Shown here one piece after another: positions 57,601 to 64,000 of a DNA stretch of 64,000 nucleotides. Each line of letters starts with the position of its first letter. Within the stretch, counting starts at the first letter, position 1. The stretch spans positions 12,773,108 to 12,837,107 of the forward strand of contig JAJEKV010000044.1 in NCBI GenBank assembly GCA_021234155.1, given 5' to 3'. Below the pieces are notes generated by a model. It saw only the letters and a program-made list of their open reading frames with translations, did no database searches and was not told the DNA's origin. This DNA comes from Isoetes taiwanensis (Eukaryota; Streptophyta; Lycopodiopsida; Isoetales; Isoetaceae). A program made the position numbers and the translations under genes.

Positions 57601-59244
57601 TCGCTGATTCCCGGGAGAGGGGAGGTCGCCCATCCGGCCCCTGTGGCCTTGGGAGAGGGAAATTTGGGCAAGCAGCTTCCGGGGATTTTAGGGTCCGCGG
57701 CTCAAGGCCAACACCCCCACTCCACGCCAAGTCACGCGCCAAGGTCCCGACCGAACCGGACAAGGAGAGGGCCTCCAAAACGTAAAACCCCGTGGGTTGC
57801 CGTGTTCTAGAAGGGTTTGCGTTTTGGGGGCCGAGACTTGGTCTGTTGCACTTGGGACCTGGCCGAGAAGCTGCAGCCGAGAATACGGAGCAAGGGGAAC
57901 CGACGGAGGAAGTTTGGGCCTGTCCTCCTCTCGATGTGGCAATTAGAAGTCGGGGGGTGCTTTGCAAAGCTGGCAAGACATTCATAAATTCGTAATTAAT
58001 GCATTGTAATGAAAATAAATTCTGATTTTTTGCCACCTGGATTCCTAATTCATCTCCAAAGACACAACCCAATTTCGAAATTTTTTCAACGGAATGGAGA
58101 AGGTATAGGTCAAAGGGTTAGCATTAGAACGGGCCGGGGCAGCCCGCTGCGTGGCAACCGAAGCTGGCACCCTTCCCCAAGTCAAACGAGGCCAGGACCT
58201 TGCAGGGATCCCTCACAAGAGGGGAGAGTCCAGACCCCAAGAGGCGGGATCCAAAAAAGTTCCCGAGACAGCCCTTCCCTGGCGGCAGCTCGGGGGGGTT
58301 GCACGCTAATGACCACCCTCGGGAGCCCTGGTTCCCCTATCCCACAGATTGGATCCTCCGCTGGGGCCCCTCTTGGGAAGGCCCAAAAGATTCCAGATTG
58401 GTCCAGGAGAACTTGTCAAACCGCTGGGGCCCCGAGGTCGGCCTTGTAGAAACCGTAGTGTTTTGTCGTTCCGGCACTGAGGAGGCTCCGGAATGGCAGA
58501 TTGACCCTGCCAAATCGTCCGGAATGGTGAAATTACCCTAGGGAGCAAGTTACAAGGTCGGGTTTTGTAAAAGAAAGAAACACTCACGCCTCCACGACAA
58601 GATCCCGCATCCACATCCTAGGCCAATTGACTACAAGTGTGATGGAAGTGAGCCTCTTTGGCGCTTCTTGAGGTCGGGTGGTCTTCCTCGCCACCGGAAC
58701 TTGGTCCCCGTGGCAATGTCGACATTCTTCGAGTCCATTGTCGAGCCAAATCGCGATTCCGAGAGGGGAGGTCGCCTCATCCCGGCCCCGTGGCCTTGGG
58801 AGAGGAAATTCGGGCAAGCAGCCGGGATTTTAGGGTCCGTGGAGCTCAAGGCCAACACCCCCACTCCACATCAAGTCACACGGCGCAAGGTCCCGACCGG
58901 ACCGACAAGGAGGGGCCTCCAAAACGTGAAACCCCGTGGGTTGCCGTGTTCTAGAAGGGTTTGGCGCTTTGGGGGCCGAGACTTGGTCTGTTGCACTTGG
59001 GACTGGCCGAAGAAGCCGCCGGAGAATACGGGCAAGGGGAACGGGACGGAGCAGAAGTTTGGGCCCGCCCTCCTCCGATGTGGCAATTAGAAGTCGGGGG
59101 CTTTTGCAAAAGGGCAAGACATTCATAAATTTGTAATTAATGCATTGTACCTAAAATAAATTCTGATTTTTGCCACTGGATTCCTAATTCATCTCCAAAG
59201 ACACAGCCCAATTTTCGAATTTTCGGAGAAGGTCTAGGTCAAAG

Positions 59245-59605
59245 GGTCAGCTAAGGTCAACGGAATGGAGTTTGTGGGATCGTTGTACTTGGGGTTGACC
59301 TTGGCCGGGTCGGACGCTATACTTGGTCTAAGATTGCATTGAGAATATAAGCATCATAACTATTACAATGAAGATAAATAATTACGTAAAAGCATCATAA
59401 CTACTAGAATGAAGATAAATGATTACGTAAAAGCAAAAAGACTACCGCTGGGTTGGGGGTTTAGATTTGGTTGCTTTGTGATGATGGTTGTGTTTCAAGA
59501 TCAAGGCATATGGATAGAGAGAATGCCCTTGTTCAACGGATCGCCCCCTAAAGCTATTTGACATGGATGGCATAATTAAACTTGTAATGAATCAATTCTG
59601 AGCAA
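59245..59605. repeat. Variant segment of the array, copy 2
   Basis: Matches 49660-50030 closely (AATGGAGTTTGTGGGATCGT, CAAGGCATATGGATAGAGAG and CATGGATGGCATAATTAA in order). Offset from copy 1 is about 9.57 kb. It is followed at 59770 by a jump back to an earlier point of the unit. Confidence 0.9.
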
Positions 59606-61387
59606 GCTTCCGGGATTTTAGGGTCCTCGCTTAGGCCAACACTTTCACTCCACGCCAAGACACGGGCTCACAAAGGTCCCCGCCAAACTCGACATGAGAG
59701 GGTTCAAACGCAAACCCCGTGGAGCTGCCGTGTTCTAGAAGGGTTTTCGCTTTGGGGCCGAAGTTTTGGTCTTCCCGCCACGTAATCCTGGTTCCTAGGG
59801 CAATGTCGTGACGCTTCAGCCCACGGCAGAGCCAAATCGCGGTTCCGTGAGGGAGGTCACCCGTCCGGCCCCTTTCGTGGCCTTAGGGAGAGGAAACGGC
59901 AAGCAACCGGGATTTTAGGGTCTGCGGCTCGCGCCAACACCCCAACTCATCGCCAAGTCACGGCAAGGTCCTGCACACCGACAGCGAGGGCCTCCAAAAC
60001 GCAGTAAACCCCGTGGCTGCCGTGTTCCAGAAGGGTTTGCATTTGGGGCGACTTGGTCTCCATGTAACTTGGGACTCCGGCCGAAGTCGAAGCCGAATAC
60101 CAGCAAGGGGAACCCGACGGAGCGGAAGTTTGGCCCTGCCCTCCTCCGATGTGGCAAGTAGAAGTCTGGGCTAAAGGGTAAAGACATCTATAAATTCGCA
60201 ATAATGCATTGTACGAAAATACCCTGATTTTGCCGCCTGGATTCCTAATTCACCCCAGCAATAATGCCTAATTTTCGAAATTTTCGAGAAGGTCTAGGTA
60301 AAGGGTTAGCATTAGAACGGCCAGCAGCCTTCGCTGTGGCAACCGGTGCCGGCACCCTTCCAAGTCAAACCAGGCTGACCTTGCAGGAATCCTCACAAGA
60401 GGGAGAGTCCTCAACCCAAGAGTATGGGATCCAAAAAGTTCTCGAGGTGCCCCTCTTGGCGCCGGGCTCTGGGTCAAGACGCTAATGACCAATTCTTCCC
60501 TGGAGTCTGCTCTATCCCACCGTTGGATCTCCTCGTCAGGCTGGGCCCCTTCGGAAGGCCCAAAAGACTCAGATCGGTCCCGGGAAAACTTGTCAAACCG
60601 CTGGGGCGCCCTAAGGTTCCGGGCCTTTGTAGAAACCACGTTTTGTCGTCGCACGGGAGTTCCTGAATGGCGCATCACCCCGCCAAATCGTCCTGGATGG
60701 CTAAATTACCCCAGGGAGCAAGTTGCTGGCCTGCTGCAAAAGAAATAAACACCACGCCTCCACGACAGATCCCCGCATCCAAGCCATCCTAGGCTACACC
60801 GACGAGTGTGATGGAAGTGAGCTACTTTTGGCGCTTCTTGAGGCTCCGGGTGGTCTTCCTTCGGGCCACCTGGAATCCTTTGGTCCCTGTGGCAATGTCG
60901 ACTGAGTCCATTGGCGTGAGCCAAATCGTATGATTCCCGTGAGAGGGGAGGTCGCCCGGCCCCGTCCCCGTGGCCTCTGGAAGAGGAAACGGGCAAGTAC
61001 TGGGATTTAGGGTCCGTTTCAGCATCAACACTCCCACTCCACGCCAAGTCACGGGCAAAGTTCCTCGGCCAGTCAATCGACAAGGGAGAGGGCCCAAAAC
61101 GTAAATTCGCCGTTCTAGAAGGGAATTGGTATTTTGGGGGTCAGACTTATTCATTGCACTTGAGACCTGTCGGTGTTTCCAGCCGAAATAATGGAGCAGC
61201 AAGGAACCGACGGAAATGGAGTTTGGGCCCCGCCCTCCGGCGTGGCAAGTAGAAGTCTGGGGGCTGCTTTGCGCTGGGCAGCAAAGACATTCACAGCCTA
61301 CTAATACATTGTACCCAAAATACCTCAACATTTCTTTGGCCACCGGATTCAATTCATCTCCAAAGATACCCCAATTTCGGAATTTTC

Positions 61388-61892
61388 TAGAAGGTCTAGG
61401 CCAAAGGGTTAGCATTAGAATCCGTTGGCAGCCCGCTGTGGGGGCAAATCCCACCTCGCACCCTTCCCCAAGTCAAACGAGGCCGACCTTGCGTGGATCC
61501 CTCACAAGAGGGAGAGTCCCAATCTGAGGCGATTCAAAAGTTCTCAGACAAACTCTTTCCTCGGCAGCCCGGGTCGACGCACGACCAAATTCTCCCGGAG
61601 CCCTACTCTATTCCACGCAAACCCCGTATTGCCGTGTTCTATAAGGTTTGGCGCTTTGGGTCAGGACTTGGTCTCTGCTGTAACTGAGACCACCGTAGAA
61701 GCTGCAGCCGGAATACGGGAGTAAGGGGAACCGACGAAATAAGTTTGGCCCCGCCCCTCCTCCGATGTGGCGCAGTTCGGGCTATGCTGGCAAGACATTC
61801 ATACCGCAAATAATGCATTGTACCTAAAATAAATTCTCGATTTTTGCCTGACCTTAATTCATCTCCAAAGACACCCATTTTTGAATTCTTCT
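61388..61892. repeat. Shortened array unit (505 bp)
   Basis: Goes from GAGCCCTACTCTATTCCAC directly to GCAAACCCCGTATTGCCGTG, missing the part of a normal unit between CCTATCCCACC and CGTAAACCCCGTGGG. The unit at 62960-63501 (542 bp) has the same deletion. Confidence 0.85.
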
Positions 61893-62959
61893 GAGAAGGT
61901 CTAGTCAAAGGGTTAAGATATTAAAATCCGCCGGCGTTCTCACAGGTGGCAACCGAAGCCTTCCCCAAGTCAAATCCAGGCTGACCTTGCAGGGATCCCC
62001 CTCACAAGGGAGAGTCCGACCCCAAGAGGCGGGATCCAAAAGTCTCGAGGACAGCCTCTTCCCAGTAGCCAAGCCCGCCGGGCTACCCACGCTTTACGAC
62101 CACCTCCTCTCGGAGCCCTGGCTCTATCCCAATCGCTGATCCTCCTCGCCTGGCCCCTCTTCTGAAGGCCCAAAAGATCTAGATCTACCGGGAGAACTTG
62201 CCAAGTCAAACAAATGGCCCCGAGGTCGGGCCTTGTAGAAACCACGTTGTTTTGTCGTCGGGCACCGTGGAAGCTCCTAATGGCAGATCGACCGCCAAAT
62301 CGTCCGGAATGGCGAATTCTTCACTTAGGGGGCGTTGTCGGTTTTGCAAAAGAAAAACACTTCACGCCTCCACGACAGATCCCCGCATCCACATCCTAGG
62401 CCAATTGGACTACTTAGTGTGATGGAAGTGAGCTACTTTACGCCTTGAAGGCTCCGGTTCTCGCCACGGAACTTTGGTCCCTGTGGCAATGTCGATGTCT
62501 CGAGTCCATTGGCAACAGCCAAATCGCACCGAGGGGAGGTCGCCCATCCGGCCCCCGGCCTTGGGGAGGAAATTCGGGCAAGAAGCCCGGGATTTTAGTC
62601 CGTTCGCTAACACCCCACCACCCACGTCAAGTCACAAGAAGGTCCCGTCCGGACCGACAAGGGAGAGGGCTGGAAACGTAAACCCCAAGGTGCCGTTCTG
62701 CTTGCGTTTTGGGGGTCGGTGACTTGACCGTTGCACTTGGGACCTGGTCGGTAGTCGCAGTCGGTGAATATCGAGCAAGGGGAACCGACGGAGCTGAGTT
62801 TGGGTTTGTCCTCCGATGTGGCAAGTAGGATGTCGGGGACGCTTTTGCAGTGGCAAGACATTCATAAATTCGCAATTAATACATTGTACGAAAATAAATT
62901 TTGATTTTGCCACCGATTCCTAATTCATCTCCAGCATACAGCCCACTTCGGAATTTTCT

Positions 62960-63501
62960 GAGAAGGTCTAGGTCAAAGGGTTATATTGAATCTGCCGGCA
63001 GCCCGCTGTGGCAACCGAAATGGCACCCCTTCCCCTCAAGTCAAACGAGGCCGTGACCTCGCGTGGATCCCTCACAAGAGGGAGAGTCCCACCCCAAAGA
63101 GGGCTGATCCAAAAGTTCCCCAGACAGCCTTCCCCTGGGCACAAGCCCCTGGGTCGACGCTTAATGACCACTCCCCTGAGCCCTGCCTCCCCTATCCTGA
63201 CGTAAACCCCGGTGGCCAAAAGGTTCTAGAAGGGCGCTTTGGGCTGAGACTTGGTCCTGCTGCACTTGAGACCCGACCGAGAAGCTGCAGCCGAGAATGG
63301 AAAGGTGGGGGAACCCACTCTGAAATGAAGTTTGGGCCCCGCCCTCCGCTGACATGTGGCAAGTAGAAGTCTGGGGCTTTTGGTGCTGGGTAAGACATCT
63401 CCATAAATTCGCACTAATGCATTGTACCAAAAATAAATTGTGATTTTTTTGCCGCTGGATTCCCAATTCACTCAGCACACAGCCCACTTTTGGAATTTTC
63501 T
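62960..63501. repeat. Second shortened array unit (542 bp)
   Basis: Junction reads CCCCTATCCTGACGTAAACCCC, joining the same two unit positions as the shortened unit at 61388-61892. A full-length unit lies between the two short ones. Confidence 0.85.
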
Positions 63502-64000
63502 GAGAAGTCTAGTCAAAGGGTTAGCATTAAAACGGCTTGGCAGCTCCGCTGTGTATAAACCGAAGTCACGGCACCTCTTCCCTCATAAGTCAAACGAGAG
63601 CCGACTCAGGGATCCTCACAAGAGAGAGTCCGGACCCCAAGAGGCGATCCAAAAGTTCCCCGACAGTTCTTCTCGGCGGGCCCGGCCGGCCGTGACGCTA
63701 TCGACCACCCTCCCGGCCTCTATCCCACCGCTGATCCTCGCTCGGCCCCTCTTCGGGAAGGGCCCAAAAGATTCCAGATCGGGTCCGAGAACTTGTCAAA
63801 CGTGGGCCTCAGGTCGGTGAAACCACAGTTGTTTTGTCGCTTCGCACCGTGGAAGTTCTAATGGCGTGATCGACCCCTCGCCAAATCGTCCCAATGGCGA
63901 AATTGGCCCCTAGGGCGTCGGTTTTGCAAAAGAAAGAACACTCACGCCTCCACGGCTTATCCCGCATCCACATCAGCAAATAACTGAACGAAGTACGCAA

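Larger units (their letters stand above)
49113..64000. repeat. GC-rich tandem array, unit about 1.1 kb, running off the window end
   Basis: A landmark GAGAAGGTCTAGGTCAAAGG recurs at 49651, 50436, 52541, 53626, 54728, 55847, 56964, 58097, 59226, 60286, 61388, 61893, 62960 and 63502. Full units are 1060-1133 bp. Unit order after the landmark: TTAGCATTAGAACGG, CCCTTCCCCAAGTCAAACGA, GGATCCCTCACAAGAGGGGA, CCCAAAAGATTCCAGATCGG, GAGCAAGTTACAAGGTCGGT, GTGATGGAAGTGAGCTACTT, GGCAATGTCGACGTTTCGAG, GATTTTAGGGTCC, CGTGTTCTAGAAGGGTTTGC, GATGTGGCAAGTAGAAGTCG, GACATTCATAAATTCGCAAT. Long ORFs occur on both strands but in different frames from unit to unit, so the unit is treated as noncoding. Neither rRNA nor a known TE domain is recognised. 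Confidence 0.95.

Noticed and set aside
49113-64000. Dozens of 60-221 aa ORFs on both strands of the tandem array
   Set aside because: Frames shift from unit to unit and both strands are equally open, as expected from GC-rich noncoding repeats.
1-64000. CRISPR arrays, bacterial operons or rRNA genes
   Set aside because: None seen; repeats here are irregular minisatellites or long tandem units, and gene structure is eukaryotic.

Overview
This is nuclear DNA of a land plant with a repeat-rich genome. The evidence is an intact four-exon class III peroxidase gene, fragments of an ERECTA-type receptor-kinase ectodomain, TTTAGGG telomere-type repeats, plant-type LINEs (ORF1 with a DUF4283-like core) and a CACTA (TNP2) transposase. 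A non-angiosperm is possible, but the sequence does not prove it. Only the peroxidase looks like a working host gene. Nearly everything else is transposon relics, gene fragments with frameshifts, or tandem repeats.

Layout. 1-5562 (minus): degenerate LINE with ORF1 and ORF2 (endonuclease plus RT), cut by the window start. 6270-7075: 0.8-kb tract of almost pure pyrimidine. 7240-9005 (plus): second, unrelated LINE. 13330-15641 (plus): third LINE ending in a short A tract. 16032-24879: the most unusual region. Two direct repeats of about 1.4 kb bracket 6 kb that carries broken plus-strand genes (a DGQH/ParB-like fragment, a possible N4/N6 DNA methyltransferase, an FCP1-like HAD phosphatase), a 315-bp palindrome and scattered GC-rich palindromes. 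24983-26191 (minus): the peroxidase. 27437-27556: hairpin. 28421-29300: LTR-like block. 29319-29790 (minus): ankyrin pseudogene. 31100-32075 (plus): ERECTA-family pseudogene with LRR exons and introns still visible. 32650-33800: palindromic and CG-rich minisatellites.

35449-40226 looks like a non-autonomous CACTA-type element with CACAAGGCACCC terminal inverted repeats and inverted subterminal TGGTTT-type repeats. 40640-41075 (minus) is a SNF2/RAD5-like ATPase fragment lying between two halves of a repeat that are adjacent near 34.37 kb. 42.0-49.1 kb holds a SET-domain fragment and a frameshifted TNP2 transposase, with related CG-rich repeats at both ends. From 49113 to the window end runs a GC-rich tandem array with a unit near 1.1 kb, containing a 785-bp variant unit, two shortened units with the same deletion junction, and an AT-rich insertion that itself holds a MITE.

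The genes do not form a pathway. The common theme is capture and decay of host gene pieces within repeats. The best candidate for something undescribed is the 16-25 kb direct-repeat-bounded cassette. Limits: homology calls come from motifs recognised by eye, and the many one-base frameshifts could be decay or consensus error.
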